Shown here piece by piece: positions 51,220-60,173 of a stretch of 64,000 nucleotides of DNA. The translations under genes were made by a program, and so were the position numbers. Location of the stretch: assembly GCF_044748305.1 (NCBI RefSeq), contig NZ_JBIVFT010000008.1:1-64000 (forward strand). Direction: 5' to 3'. Source of the DNA: Arthrobacter_E sp044748305. Its GTDB lineage: Bacteria > Actinomycetota > Actinomycetes > Actinomycetales > Micrococcaceae. The notes beneath the pieces were generated by a model. It was given only the letters and a program-made list of their open reading frames with translations. It searched no databases and was not told the DNA's origin. Each line of letters starts with the position of its first letter. Position 1 is the stretch's first letter.

Positions 51220-52272
51220 ATGACCACCGTCGCAGAAGCGGCCGCGGCCCGCGCCGCCGCGAACGCCGGCCCCGAAGCCGTGACCTTCGCCAAGGCCCTC
51301 ACCACCGCTATGGCCGACGCGATGCGTGCCGACCCCGGCGTCGTCGTCTTCGGCGAGGACGTGGCGACGCTGGGAGGCGTCTTCCGCATCACCGACGGCC
51401 TCCAGAAAGAGTTCGGCGAGCAGCGCTGCTTCGACACCCCGCTCGCGGAATCCGGGATCGTCGGCATGGCGCTCGGCATGGCCATGAACGGCCTGCGGCC
51501 CGTGGTCGAGATGCAGTTCGACGCCTTCGCCTACCCGGCCTTCGAGCAGATCGCCAGCCACGTCGCCAAGATGCACAACCGCACCCGCGGCCGCGTCACG
51601 CTGCCGATGGTCATCCGCGTGCCGTACGCGGGTGGGATCGGCGGCGTCGAGCATCACTGTGATTCCTCGGAGGCCTACTACGCGCACACCCCGGGGCTGA
51701 AGGTCTTCACACCGGCCACCGTCGCGGACGCCTACCGCCTGCTGCGCGAAGCCATTGCGAGCGACGACCCCGTGGTCTTCATGGAGCCCAAGAAGCTTTA
51801 CTGGTCCAAGGAACCCGTCGACCTGGAAACGCTGCGGCTCGACTTCGAAAGCAAGGGCGCGAATGCCGAGGGCCGGGCGGCCGTGGTCCGTCCCGGAACC
51901 GACGCGACGATCGTGGCCTACGGTCCCGCCGTGCCGCCCGCCCTCGCCGCTGCCGAGGCTGCCGCCGCCGAGGGGCGGAGCGTTGAGGTGGTCGATATCC
52001 GCACCATCGTGCCCTTCGACGACGAGACCGTGTGCGCCTCCGTGCGCAAGACCGGCCGCGTGGTGGTGGTCGCGGAAGCGCAGGGCTTCGCCTCCGTCGC
52101 CTCGGAGATCACCGCCCGCATCCAGGAACGCTGCTTCCATTCGCTCGCCGCGCCCGTCCGCCGTGTGGCCGGCTTCGACATCCCATTCCCGGCGCCGAAG
52201 TTCGAGCACTGGTACCTGCCCGGGGTGGACCGCATCCTCGACACCCTCGACGAGCTGCAGTGGGAGGATTGA
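51220..52272 (+). CDS. bkdB: Branched-chain 2-oxoacid dehydrogenase E1 beta
   Basis: 350 residues, transketolase-like beta chain. 'FGEDVATLGGVFRITDGLQ' and 'RVPYAGGIGGVEHHCDSSEA' mark the ThDP-facing region; 'PAAPVRRVAGFD'-like ending ('RVAGFDIPFP') is usual. The ATG at 51220 follows the E1alpha stop directly (one base between), and its stop overlaps the E2 start (TGATG). Confidence 0.94.
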   Translation: MTTVAEAAAARAAANAGPEAVTFAKALTTAMADAMRADPGVVVFGEDVATLGGVFRITDGLQKEFGEQRCFDTPLAESGIVGMALGMAMNGLRPVVEMQFDAFAYPAFEQIASHVAKMHNRTRGRVTLPMVIRVPYAGGIGGVEHHCDSSEAYYAHTPGLKVFTPATVADAYRLLREAIASDDPVVFMEPKKLYWSKEPVDLETLRLDFESKGANAEGRAAVVRPGTDATIVAYGPAVPPALAAAEAAAAEGRSVEVVDIRTIVPFDDETVCASVRKTGRVVVVAEAQGFASVASEITARIQERCFHSLAAPVRRVAGFDIPFPAPKFEHWYLPGVDRILDTLDELQWED

Positions 52273-53609
52273 TGAGCCGCGAATTCCTGCTCCCCGATCT
52301 GGGGGAGGGCCTGACCGAAGCTGAATTGGTCCGCTGGCTGGTCGCCGTGGGCGACGCCGTCGCCATCGACCAGCCCGTCGCCGAAGTGGAGACCGCCAAA
52401 GCCGTCGTGGAGGTGCCGTCGCCATACGCCGGGACCGTCGCCGTGCTGCACGGTGCCGAGGGTGAGACGCTCGACGTCGGCAAGCCGCTCATCAGCATCG
52501 ACGAAGGCGGGGCCGCTTCCGCGCCCGCCGTGGAGACCGCTTCCGACTACCGCACCGAGGAGCGCGCCGGTTCCGGGAACGTTCTGATCGGCTACGGCAC
52601 CTCCGGGAACGACGACGGCGGACGCACGCGCCGTCGTCGGAGTGCACCGCGTGCCGAGGGGGAGCAGGCTGCACCCCCGGCGCAGCGCACGGAGGCCGTC
52701 CGCGTCGTCTCGCCCCTGGTGCGCAAGCTCGCCAAGGATCTCGGGGTCGAGTTGCACACGCTGAGCGGTTCGGGGCCGGAGGGATTGATCCTCCGGCGCG
52801 ACGTCGAAGGCGCCGGCAGCGGAACGACGACGGCGGCCGCCGCGGTTCCTGCTGCTGCGGTTCCCGCCGCTGCGGCCGGGGAGCGCGACGCGCTCAACGG
52901 TCTTCCGGTCGCGTCCCGCACGCCGATGCGCGGGGTCCGTCGTGCGGTCGCGCAGGCGATGAGCCGCAGCCGGAGCGAGATTCCGGAGGCTACCGTCTGG
53001 GTGGACGTGGATGCCACGGAGCTCGTGACTCTCCGCGCCGACCTCAAGCGGCGCGATCCGGAGAACGCACCGAGCCTGCTGGCGTTCATCGCCCGTTTCG
53101 TCCTGGCCGGGCTGGCCAAGTTCCCCGAGCTCAACACCCGCGTGGACACCGCGGCCGACGGTGGGCAGGAGATCGTCTCCTTCGACGGCGTGAACCTCGG
53201 TTTCGCCGCGCAGACCGACCGCGGCCTGGTGGTGCCGAACATCCGCGGTGCCCAGGCTCTCAGTGCGCGCGGCCTGGATGCCGAATTGAAGAGACTGAGC
53301 GCGGTCGCCCGCGATGGCAAGGCGAGTCCGGCGGAGCTTTCCGGGAGCACCTTCACGCTCAACAACTATGGGGTGTTCGGTGTGGACGGCAGTGCCGCGA
53401 TTATCAATCACCCTGAAGTGGCGATGCTCGGGGTCGGGCGGATCGTGGACCGGCCGTGGGCGGTCGACGGGGAACTCGCGGTGCGCAAGGTGGTGGAGCT
53501 GACGCTGGTCTTCGATCACCGGGTCTGCGACGGCGGCACCGCGGGAGGCTTCCTGCGCTACGTCGCCGACGCGGTCGAGCACCCGGGGAGCGTGCTGGCA
53601 GACCTCTGA
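52272..53609 (+). CDS. bkdC: Dihydrolipoamide acyltransferase (E2)
   Basis: 445 residues. The lipoyl domain has the lipoate-bearing Lys43 in 'EVETAKAVVEVPS'. After an Ala/Gly linker comes the E1/E3-binding domain ('VSPLVRKLAKDLGVELHTL'), then a second linker and the catalytic domain with His416 and Asp420 in 'FDHRVCDGG'. Core of the complex that makes isobutyryl-, isovaleryl- or 2-methylbutyryl-CoA. No E3 (lipoamide dehydrogenase) gene follows; it must be shared from elsewhere. Confidence 0.94.
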   Translation: MSREFLLPDLGEGLTEAELVRWLVAVGDAVAIDQPVAEVETAKAVVEVPSPYAGTVAVLHGAEGETLDVGKPLISIDEGGAASAPAVETASDYRTEERAGSGNVLIGYGTSGNDDGGRTRRRRSAPRAEGEQAAPPAQRTEAVRVVSPLVRKLAKDLGVELHTLSGSGPEGLILRRDVEGAGSGTTTAAAAVPAAAVPAAAAGERDALNGLPVASRTPMRGVRRAVAQAMSRSRSEIPEATVWVDVDATELVTLRADLKRRDPENAPSLLAFIARFVLAGLAKFPELNTRVDTAADGGQEIVSFDGVNLGFAAQTDRGLVVPNIRGAQALSARGLDAELKRLSAVARDGKASPAELSGSTFTLNNYGVFGVDGSAAIINHPEVAMLGVGRIVDRPWAVDGELAVRKVVELTLVFDHRVCDGGTAGGFLRYVADAVEHPGSVLADL

Positions 53610-53625
53610 TCCCTGCGTCGTCGCG

Positions 53626-54249
53626 TCATCCGTCCTTCCGGGCAGTTCCGACGAAGCCGTAACGCTGGGACTTCGGCGCGCTGACGTCGAGGTAGCCGGC
53701 GTCGCCCGTCACAAGGGTCAAACCGGCGTCCGCGATCAGGCGATCAATCTGTCGGCCGAGGTGGCATCCTCCTGCAAAGCGGGTATTGAGCGGCCCGATG
53801 ACCTTCTGCCAACCCGCGACGGCACGGTCGGGGGAACGGCCGTGTTCCAGGAATGCGAAGGTCCCACCGCGACGGAGCACGCGGCGCACTTCCCGGAGGG
53901 CAGCCACGGGGTCCGGAATGGTGCAGAGCGTGAAGGTCGAGAGGATGGCGTCAACGCTCCCGTCGCCGCACGGAAGCGATTGAGCGTCCCGGCCCTGACG
54001 CTCAATGGGAACCGGTGAGGAGTCCCTTCGTCCTGCTGACAGTTCCCAGGCCGTGTCCGACGGTTCGATGGCCGCCACTCGTTCGACAGCGGGTGGGTAG
54101 TGCCCGATGTTGAGTCCGCTGCCGAAACCCAGTTCGACCACCTGGCCATACAGTCCTGAGCAGACGGTCGAACGATATGAGCTGAGCGCGGGATTGCTCA
54201 AGGACTTGTCGATCAACCGAGGGACTATTCGCTCACTCCACCACGCCAT
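53626..54249 (-). CDS. Class I SAM-dependent methyltransferase
   Basis: 207 residues. SAM-binding motif I 'VVELGFGSGLNIGHYPPAV', then 'LPCGDGSVDAILSTFTLCTI' and 'EVRRVLRRGGTFAFLEHGRS', the Methyltransf_11 pattern seen in UbiE-like and small-molecule methyltransferases. ATG at 54249 chosen because the family usually begins shortly before 'PRLIDKSLSNP'; longer frame upstream has no family residues. Convergent with the E2 gene. Substrate unknown. Confidence 0.88.
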   Translation of the reverse strand: MAWWSERIVPRLIDKSLSNPALSSYRSTVCSGLYGQVVELGFGSGLNIGHYPPAVERVAAIEPSDTAWELSAGRRDSSPVPIERQGRDAQSLPCGDGSVDAILSTFTLCTIPDPVAALREVRRVLRRGGTFAFLEHGRSPDRAVAGWQKVIGPLNTRFAGGCHLGRQIDRLIADAGLTLVTGDAGYLDVSAPKSQRYGFVGTARKDG

Positions 54250-54373
54250 AAGCTGCAAACTACCCGCCGGACGGGGCCGAGTCGAGGCTTCCGCAGGCCG
54301 CTGTGGAAACGCTGTCCACAGCAGGGCGATATGGTCTGGCCGACTGCACTCTGAGGTCCATAGGGTCGTGGCC

Positions 54374-54757
54374 ATGACAGCCGAAAATCACGAGAATCCG
54401 ATGGCCGCAGGCGCTACGGACGAGAGCGCCGAGCGCGACGATGAACCGACGCCTGCGGAGCTGGAACTTGCGGAACTGGAAGCGCGGATCGAACGTGAGC
54501 GCCGCATACTCCTCAAAGGGTGGGGTCTCACCGGCCTCATCGTGGGAATCCTCGGCGGTGTGGCGTCGCTGGCAGGCCAGTGCTTCCTGATTCTCGTCTT
54601 TCTCGCCGGCGGCGGAGGAGACACCGAAGCATTCGGCAAGTCCTTTGCGGGGTCGCAGCTTCTCTGTGCGCTGGGGCTGATCTTCAGCCCGGTCCTGCTG
54701 GTTCTCGGTGCGATGATGCTCGGATTCTCGAAGGAGAATCGGGGGCGACCGGCGTGA
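54374..54757 (+). CDS. Small hypothetical membrane protein
   Basis: 127 residues: an acidic helical N-terminus ('PAELELAELEARIERERRIL') and two hydrophobic helices (about 52-75 and 92-116). No family recognised. Divergent from the methyltransferase; convergent with the LysR gene. The ATG at 54374 lacks a clear ribosome site. Confidence 0.6.
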   Translation: MTAENHENPMAAGATDESAERDDEPTPAELELAELEARIERERRILLKGWGLTGLIVGILGGVASLAGQCFLILVFLAGGGGDTEAFGKSFAGSQLLCALGLIFSPVLLVLGAMMLGFSKENRGRPA

Positions 54758-54778
54758 CTCGGCAACTGCCCCCCAGCG

Positions 54779-55669
54779 TCAGCCACGGAACACGCTTACG
54801 AACTCCTCGACGAGCGCATTGCCGGCGGTAGGGGCGACCACCCCGATGATCCTCTTGGCTGCGGGATGGTCGATGGGCACCTCGGCGACGTCGAGGCCTC
54901 CACCGCCACGGTTCGCGGGCAACACGGTGATCCCCAGCCCTGCCGCGGCAAGCCCGCGGGCATCCCGTGTGTCGTCCACCTCGAACACCGCATGAGGAAT
55001 CTCGCCCCGGGTGCCGAGGATCCTCTGCATCGAATCGTGCAGGCCGTAACCACGCCTCAGCACGATCAGATCCTGGGTCCTGAGATCGTCAACGGTCACG
55101 GCACGGCCCGCGTGGGCGAGCGGATGCTGCGGGCTCATGGTCGCCACGAGCGGCTCGGTGAACAACTCGGTGGTCCTGAGGTCCTCGACATGGGGCGGGT
55201 CAGCGATCACCGCCAGATCGACATCACCGGCCCGGACCATCCGGATGCACGCTGCCCGTGAACCGTGCATGAGATTGAACTTCACCTTGGGACGGCGAGT
55301 CCGGAAACGAGCGATCGCCCGGGGCACGTGGATCTCGCCGAGAACATTCTGATAGGCCACCGTGATGACGGCGTCGTCGGCCTGCCCCTGGACCCGTGCT
55401 GCTGCCACTGCGTCTTCCAGGCCTGCCAGGGCCTTGGCTGCCGCCGCGGCCAAAGACGCACCGGCTTCGCTCAGCTGAACACCACGGCCCACGCGGTGCA
55501 TCAGGGGGACTCCGACGAGCGCGGCCAGCCTTGCCAGGGAACGACTGGCGGACGGCTGAGGAATGCCGAGTTCATCGGCCGCGGCGGTTACGGAACCGGT
55601 CCGTGCGAGCTCCGCCAGAAGAGGAAGATGCGGAAGCACCTCCCGGATCATCCGAGGATTCATATCCAT
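54779..55669 (-). CDS. LysR family regulator
   Basis: 296 residues. N-terminal helix-turn-helix 'GSVTAAADELGIPQPSASRS' and a two-lobed ligand domain ('VITVAYQNVLGEIHVPRAI', 'LVATMSPQHPLAHAGRAVTV'). Divergent from the MFS transporter with only 46 bp between starts, so it is almost certainly the transporter's regulator; the effector is unknown. Confidence 0.93.
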   Translation of the reverse strand: MDMNPRMIREVLPHLPLLAELARTGSVTAAADELGIPQPSASRSLARLAALVGVPLMHRVGRGVQLSEAGASLAAAAAKALAGLEDAVAAARVQGQADDAVITVAYQNVLGEIHVPRAIARFRTRRPKVKFNLMHGSRAACIRMVRAGDVDLAVIADPPHVEDLRTTELFTEPLVATMSPQHPLAHAGRAVTVDDLRTQDLIVLRRGYGLHDSMQRILGTRGEIPHAVFEVDDTRDARGLAAAGLGITVLPANRGGGGLDVAEVPIDHPAAKRIIGVVAPTAGNALVEEFVSVFRG

Positions 55670-55715
55670 AGTGAATGATTCTAGAGATAAATAGCATTAG
55701 TCATAACCTCATCGC

Positions 55716-57020
55716 GTGAGTACCGTCGAAAAGGTGAGTACTCATACCGCCGAACTTCCCACCGTAGAGCAGCGCCCTCGCAAGCTGCCCTACGGTTCGG
55801 GTTCACCCGAGGCAGCGGACGACGTCGCGGAGCAGCGCCGGTACCGACGCATGATGGCCGCTCTGCTGGCTGCCGGCGTCGCCAGCTTCGCGCAGCTCTA
55901 TGCGATTCAAGGCGTCCTGCCCGGGCTGGCCCGGGAGCTTTCGCTCAGTGCATCGACGGCGGCCCTCAGTGTTTCCGCGGCCACCACCGGACTCGCCGTC
56001 GGCGTCCTCCTGTGGGCCGCCGTCGCGGACCGGATCGGACGGCTGCGCTGCATGCAGATCGCCGTGACCGGAACCGTGGTGCTCGGGCTGGCGACGGCCG
56101 CGGCTCCGGGCATGGAGATGCTGCTCGGCATTCGCTTCCTGACCGGACTGGTGGTCGGCGGAGTGCCGGTGCTCGCGGTCGCTTACGTCTACGAACAGCT
56201 TTCAGGAGCCAGAGCCGCAGTCGCGGCCACCGTGTACATCTCCGGCACCACGGTGGGCGGAGCCTTGGGGCGACTCGTGGCGGGGCCGCTCGGCGCCTGG
56301 CTCGGCTGGCGCAGCGCCCTGCTCGGAGTCGGGCTGGTGAGCCTCGCTGCGGCCGTGGTGTTCCTCGTCCTGGCGCCGCAGGAGCGGGGCGCCCGGCCGA
56401 GAACGGATCGTGCCGAGCGGCCGTCCGGGCGCATCCGCCAGGCGTTGACCTCGCGCTCCCTGCTGGTGCTCTACATGCAGGCCTTTCTCGTCACGGGCAG
56501 CTTCGTGGCGGTCTTCAACTTCCTGACCTTCCGGCTTGAGGCGGCGCCGTTCGCGATCCCAGCGGCGCTCGCCTCCCTGGTGTTCCTCGCGTACTTCGCC
56601 GGCACGGTCTCCTCCCGTCTGGCCGGCAAGTGGCTCATGCGCTGGGGCTTCGCCAGAACCAGCCTGTTCGGCGTGATCGCGATGTTCGCAGGCCTCGGCG
56701 TCCTGGCGATCAACGGCCTGATGCCGATCATCCTGGGCCTGCTGCTCTTCACTGGCGGGAATTTCATGGCGCACGCCGCGGCCGTCGCCACGGTCGGCGC
56801 CCGTGCGGGCGCCGGATTCCGCGGCCAGGCCAGCGCCCTGTACAACATCGCCTACTATCTGGGCTCGTCCCTGCTGGGCTGGCTGCTGGGGGTGGCGTTC
56901 GACGGCGCAGGCTGGCTCGGAATGACCCTCGGCATCGCTGGCGCGCTCATGATCGTCGTGGTGCTGAACACGCTGAGCCTGCGAGACCAGACGGAAACGC
57001 ATCATTCACCGGGCTGGTGA
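55716..57020 (+). CDS. MFS transporter
   Basis: 434 residues, 12 membrane helices after a 45-residue cytoplasmic N-terminus. Loop 2-3 motif 'WAAVADRIGRLRCMQIAV' is the MFS signature; the second half repeats it more weakly ('LAGKWLMRWGFARTS'). Similar to YnfM/arabinose-efflux type exporters. The GTG at 55716 has no ribosome site and follows a CATAAC box at 55702, so it may be leaderless; GTG at 55734 is an alternative. Regulated by the divergent LysR protein. Confidence 0.88.
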   Translation: MSTVEKVSTHTAELPTVEQRPRKLPYGSGSPEAADDVAEQRRYRRMMAALLAAGVASFAQLYAIQGVLPGLARELSLSASTAALSVSAATTGLAVGVLLWAAVADRIGRLRCMQIAVTGTVVLGLATAAAPGMEMLLGIRFLTGLVVGGVPVLAVAYVYEQLSGARAAVAATVYISGTTVGGALGRLVAGPLGAWLGWRSALLGVGLVSLAAAVVFLVLAPQERGARPRTDRAERPSGRIRQALTSRSLLVLYMQAFLVTGSFVAVFNFLTFRLEAAPFAIPAALASLVFLAYFAGTVSSRLAGKWLMRWGFARTSLFGVIAMFAGLGVLAINGLMPIILGLLLFTGGNFMAHAAAVATVGARAGAGFRGQASALYNIAYYLGSSLLGWLLGVAFDGAGWLGMTLGIAGALMIVVVLNTLSLRDQTETHHSPGW

Positions 57021-57274
57021 ATCTAGCTTGTCGGTGTCCCAAGAAGCAGTGGAAGAGAGTCCTCTGAGATATGGCCAAATAGCGGAGGACGCTCGACCCC
57101 TGGGCGTTGCTGATTCAGTTTGAACCTGGCGCGGCCCAACCGAAACCTCATTGGCTTCTCAGCCATAAAAGCAGTGACAGTCTAATAACAGCAATAACAC
57201 TGTCCGGACTCAAGCGTCCGTTCGCGTAGGGGCCTTGCTCGACGTCGTGGGTCCCAAAAGGCGATCCTGGACAT

Positions 57275-58075
57275 ATGTCAGTTGATCAAGAGACGATCCG
57301 GCTTGCCGAGGCAGTAACAGGACGTCCAACGAGGGAACGGATGCTCCAGACGATGCTGGAGAGATCGGGCAGGAACGGCGTCCCCATACGCAGTGAATTT
57401 GTTCAGAGCGCGCTACGCAGGCGAGACATATCACGTGGCGGCCCGCTGAGCCGTCTGGTGTCCAACCGCGATGTAGCTGCTCTCGATGCCTATCTTCTGA
57501 TTCACGCAGTGGCGAGCGCTTCTCCGTGGGAATGTCGATATCCGAACTCGACTTGGGCCCTTGCGCTCGGGTTCAATCAATACGCGTCTCCCGACTCAGC
57601 ACGAGCCCGGTTCTCCAGAGCTGCCCAGCGGCTTGCAAGGCTTCGTCTCTTGGACGTGTTGGGTGATGTAGGAACTCCGAGACTTGTTCTCTTGCGGGAA
57701 GACAGTTCGGGCGATGCTTACTTCAGGCCAAGGAACGTGGGTGACGGAGTGTGGTTCTCTATGCCGTACACCTACTGGACCAGTGGATATGCCGATCGAC
57801 TGGGCCTTCCAGGCAAGGCGATGCTACTCATCGGCATGTCATTGGAGGACGGCTTCAAGCTTCCGTGCGGCCGGGTACCAAACTGGTACGGGATTTCTGA
57901 GAAGACCGCGGAGCGAGGCCTCAGACAGCTGCGGGAGCTTGGAGTCCTTAGCTATGAGAGCGAGCATCGAATAGAGCCAAGTTCTCCGACAGGCCTGGCT
58001 GAAGAGCGAAGGTACACCCTACGGGGAGACTTCTCCTTGAGTGCACGTCGAGAAGCGATGAGGAGAGCGAAGTAG
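57275..58075 (+). CDS. Orphan protein with C-terminal winged helix
   Basis: 266 residues of a more even base composition than its neighbours. The C-terminal 90 residues read as a winged helix-turn-helix ('GRVPNWYGISEKTAERGLRQ', 'LRELGVLSYESEHR'). The middle ('STWALALGFNQYASPDSARA') resembles an earlier, second winged-helix-like unit, as in some replication-initiator or plasmid regulator proteins. No enzyme motif. An inverted repeat GACAGT/ACTGTC at 57176-57204 lies upstream. Possibly acquired; family not recognised. Confidence 0.65.
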   Translation: MSVDQETIRLAEAVTGRPTRERMLQTMLERSGRNGVPIRSEFVQSALRRRDISRGGPLSRLVSNRDVAALDAYLLIHAVASASPWECRYPNSTWALALGFNQYASPDSARARFSRAAQRLARLRLLDVLGDVGTPRLVLLREDSSGDAYFRPRNVGDGVWFSMPYTYWTSGYADRLGLPGKAMLLIGMSLEDGFKLPCGRVPNWYGISEKTAERGLRQLRELGVLSYESEHRIEPSSPTGLAEERRYTLRGDFSLSARREAMRRAK

Positions 58076-58181
58076 CGCACTATGACCTAGTGCGCTCGGG
58101 TCTCCGCTGCCTTTGACCTGGGCCGCGCGACCTCAGGGGCGCTGTTCCTTGCCGTCGTCGGTGCTGGGATAGCCTGGCAGC

Positions 58182-58613
58182 GTGGGGTTCGATGCGTTTG
58201 AGACTTATGCGGCCGAGGTGGGAATGCCTGTTCTGGTGACCCCGGAGACGCAGAACGGGGACTACGAATCCGGCATCGCCCGGATCGGCGGCGAGCCGTG
58301 GCACATCCGGACCGCACGGACCACTCCGACGAAGCCGGGCGCTTTCGTCGCCTTCTGGCAGCGGGATCCGGCCGGAACCACCATGCCTTTCGGCGAGGAT
58401 GACCCTGCCGCGGGTTTGTGCGTCTTCGTGGAACAGGAGGGCCGACGGGGCGTGTTCCGGTTCACCGGTGCGCATCTTGCCCGGCTCGGCATCACCTCGG
58501 GGAAACGCCCCGGCAAGCGAGGCTTCCGCGTGTACCCGGGCTGGTGCTCGGAGCTGAACGTTCAGGCCGCGGCGACTCAGCGGGCCCAGGCGCCCGCATT
58601 CGAGGAGTACTGA
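58182..58613 (+). CDS. mepB: MepB family protein
   Basis: 143 residues matching the MepB pattern: 'TPTKPGAFVAFWQRDPAGTT', 'VFRFTGAHLARLGI' and 'GKRGFRVYPGWC'. MepB was named in the staphylococcal mepRAB multidrug locus, but its role is unknown, and no MepA/MepR genes are beside it here. GTG start at 58182 without a clear ribosome site. Confidence 0.85.
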   Translation: MGFDAFETYAAEVGMPVLVTPETQNGDYESGIARIGGEPWHIRTARTTPTKPGAFVAFWQRDPAGTTMPFGEDDPAAGLCVFVEQEGRRGVFRFTGAHLARLGITSGKRPGKRGFRVYPGWCSELNVQAAATQRAQAPAFEEY

Positions 58614-58701
58614 GCCCGGTCGGGCGCCCCGCACCGCGAGACGTCATTGCCGCAGGAACCACGTCCTGGACCGTTCGTCCTCGGGCAGGTGTACTGGCAT
58701 C

Positions 58702-59115
58702 ATGACCGCCGCAGGAACCACCCGCTTCGCCATCGACGCCGTCACCGCCCTCCGCATCATCCGCGAGGATCCGACACTGGGGGACAGGGTGCGGCTCGTC
58801 GCCCCGGCCGTCCTCCGCAGTCAGGTGTTGGCGGCGCTCTACCGGGAATCCCGTCACGGCCTCCTCGATGACAGGGCCGCCCGCGCCCAGCTCGCCGGGC
58901 TCGCGACGCTCAAGGTCAGGCTTCTCGGCGACCGGGTCTCGCGCGCCACCGCCTGGAGGATCGCCGGGACGCTCGGCTGGGACGACGTCGGGCCCGCCGA
59001 GTACCTTGCCGTGGCGAGCCTGCAGGCCGACGTCCTGGTGGCCGGGGACAAGCAGCTTGCCGAAGCCGCAGCGGGGATCGTTCCCCTGGCTCGCTACGAG
59101 GAGCTGTTCCGCTGA
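58702..59115 (+). CDS. PIN-domain protein, orphan
   Basis: 137 residues with the VapC-like PIN order: Asp12 ('FAIDAV'), 'LVAPAVLRSQVLAALY', Asp94/Asp95, Glu100 ('AEYLAVASLQAD') and Asp116 ('AGDKQLA'). The second acidic position usually holds Glu in VapC toxins; here it is Gln41, which may weaken ribonuclease activity or mark a subfamily. No antitoxin gene is adjacent: upstream is mepB, downstream a convergent HAD gene. Toxin function is not supported by context. Confidence 0.75.
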   Translation: MTAAGTTRFAIDAVTALRIIREDPTLGDRVRLVAPAVLRSQVLAALYRESRHGLLDDRAARAQLAGLATLKVRLLGDRVSRATAWRIAGTLGWDDVGPAEYLAVASLQADVLVAGDKQLAEAAAGIVPLARYEELFR

Positions 59116-59130
59116 CCTCGCGCGGAACGG

Positions 59131-59700
59131 CTATCCGGGCACGACGACGGCGAGCACCTCGCCGTCGAGCGTCACCTTGCGGGTGGGGATCCCCGCTGCG
59201 TGCCACACCGCGATGATGTCGTCCCGGTCATCGAGCGCCAGGACGGGGCGGTAGCGGGCCAGGATCCGCTGGGCGATCTCGCTCTTCACCACGGAATCGG
59301 GCCGGAAATCCCCGGACGGGCGCATCATCAGCTCGTCGAAGGAGATGCCGTGCTCCTGCATCCAGAGTGTCGTGACGAACGACCACTTCTCGGACCGTCC
59401 CGTCACCACGAGCACCACGCGTCCCTCCGCCTGGGCCTCCTGCAACACCTCGACGACGCGCGGGTGCGGCGGGCAATCGATCGAGGCACCGTGAAAGGCA
59501 TCGAAGTTGGCCTTGAAGCGCACCCCTCCGCCCGGCATCGTACCCGCAGTCGCCACGCCCGCGCTCGTCGCTCCCGCCACGCCCGCGACCAGGTGCCGGA
59601 TGCTCCGGACATCGCACAGCGTCCCGTCGACGTCGAAGATCACCGCCTCCCGACGCGTGCGGGAACTCAGCGGCGGAGAATCGGCCGGGCTATGTTCCAT
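59131..59700 (-). CDS. HAD phosphatase, polynucleotide-kinase-3'-phosphatase-like
   Basis: 189 residues. HAD motif I is 'VIFDVDGTLCDVRSIRH' (Asp23, Asp25), motif II 'VVLVVTGRSEKWSFVT', motif III/IV 'ALDDRDDIIAVWHAAGI'. The 'TGRSEKW...TTLWMQEHGI' stretch is that of the 3'-phosphatase half of phage T4 Pnk-type proteins. The kinase half is absent. Could process RNA or DNA 3' ends; substrate is inferred. Confidence 0.82.
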   Translation of the reverse strand: MEHSPADSPPLSSRTRREAVIFDVDGTLCDVRSIRHLVAGVAGATSAGVATAGTMPGGGVRFKANFDAFHGASIDCPPHPRVVEVLQEAQAEGRVVLVVTGRSEKWSFVTTLWMQEHGISFDELMMRPSGDFRPDSVVKSEIAQRILARYRPVLALDDRDDIIAVWHAAGIPTRKVTLDGEVLAVVVPG

Positions 59701-59709
59701 GAGGTGAAT

Positions 59710-60120
59710 CTAGCCGCCGGCTGCGTTGTCCGGGCCGGCGCCTCGCCGTCGGGCCGCCTGCGTTGCATAGTCTGAACAAGCCTCACAGCGGGTGAGCAGA
59801 TCGTGGGTGCACCGGATGACGTGTTCGAGGAAGCGCTCCGCGACGGCGAGCTGGGAACGCTGTGCCCGGATCCGGCGCAGCCTGTCTTCGATGACTTCGG
59901 TACGGCCCGCCTCGTCGCGTGTCAGCACCAGGCGTATTTCGGACAGGCTCATGCCCACACCCTGACACGCCTGCACGACCTGAGCGCGCCGGAGATGTTC
60001 CTCGGTGTATTCCCGGTGCCCCGATGCGGCACGGTGGGGGATGACCACGCCCGCGTCGTTCCAGTGCCGGAGCACATGGATCTCCACTCCCAGAGACCGC
60101 GCGGCCTCACCGATCTTCAT
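59710..60120 (-). CDS. MerR family regulator
   Basis: 136 residues. N-terminal MerR winged helix 'MKIGEAARSLGVEIHVLRHW' and 'HREYTEEHLRRAQVV', dimer helix, then a C-terminal cluster 'RCTHDLLTRCEACSDYA' whose cysteines could bind a metal or sense thiols. GGAGAGGAG precedes the ATG. Divergent from an alpha/beta hydrolase across a MerR-type promoter, which it probably controls along with itself. Confidence 0.9.
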   Translation of the reverse strand: MKIGEAARSLGVEIHVLRHWNDAGVVIPHRAASGHREYTEEHLRRAQVVQACQGVGMSLSEIRLVLTRDEAGRTEVIEDRLRRIRAQRSQLAVAERFLEHVIRCTHDLLTRCEACSDYATQAARRRGAGPDNAAGG

Positions 60121-60136
60121 CGCGTCTCCTCTCCAC

Positions 60137-60167
60137 TTGACCTCAGGTCGACCTGAGATTTTAGCGT
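60137..60167 (+). promoter_or_regulatory. MerR-type promoter with operator palindrome
   Basis: TTGACC at 60137-60142 and TAGCGT at 60162-60167 are separated by 19 bp, the over-long spacer typical of MerR-activated promoters. The 16-bp perfect palindrome CTCAGGTCGACCTGAG (60142-60157) fills the spacer. On the minus strand TAAAAT (60163-60158) can serve the merR gene. The hydrolase ATG is 7 bp after the -10, so its mRNA would be leaderless. Confidence 0.7.
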
Positions 60168-60173
60168 GTCCTC

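Noticed and set aside
50025..53609. Operon as a pyruvate dehydrogenase complex
   Set aside because: Actinobacteria mostly use a homodimeric AceE for pyruvate; the alpha/beta E1 form with a divergent Lrp-type regulator fits branched-chain acids better, though sequence alone does not settle it.
58702..59115. PIN protein as the toxin of a toxin-antitoxin pair
   Set aside because: No small DNA-binding gene lies next to it, and the second catalytic acidic residue is Gln.
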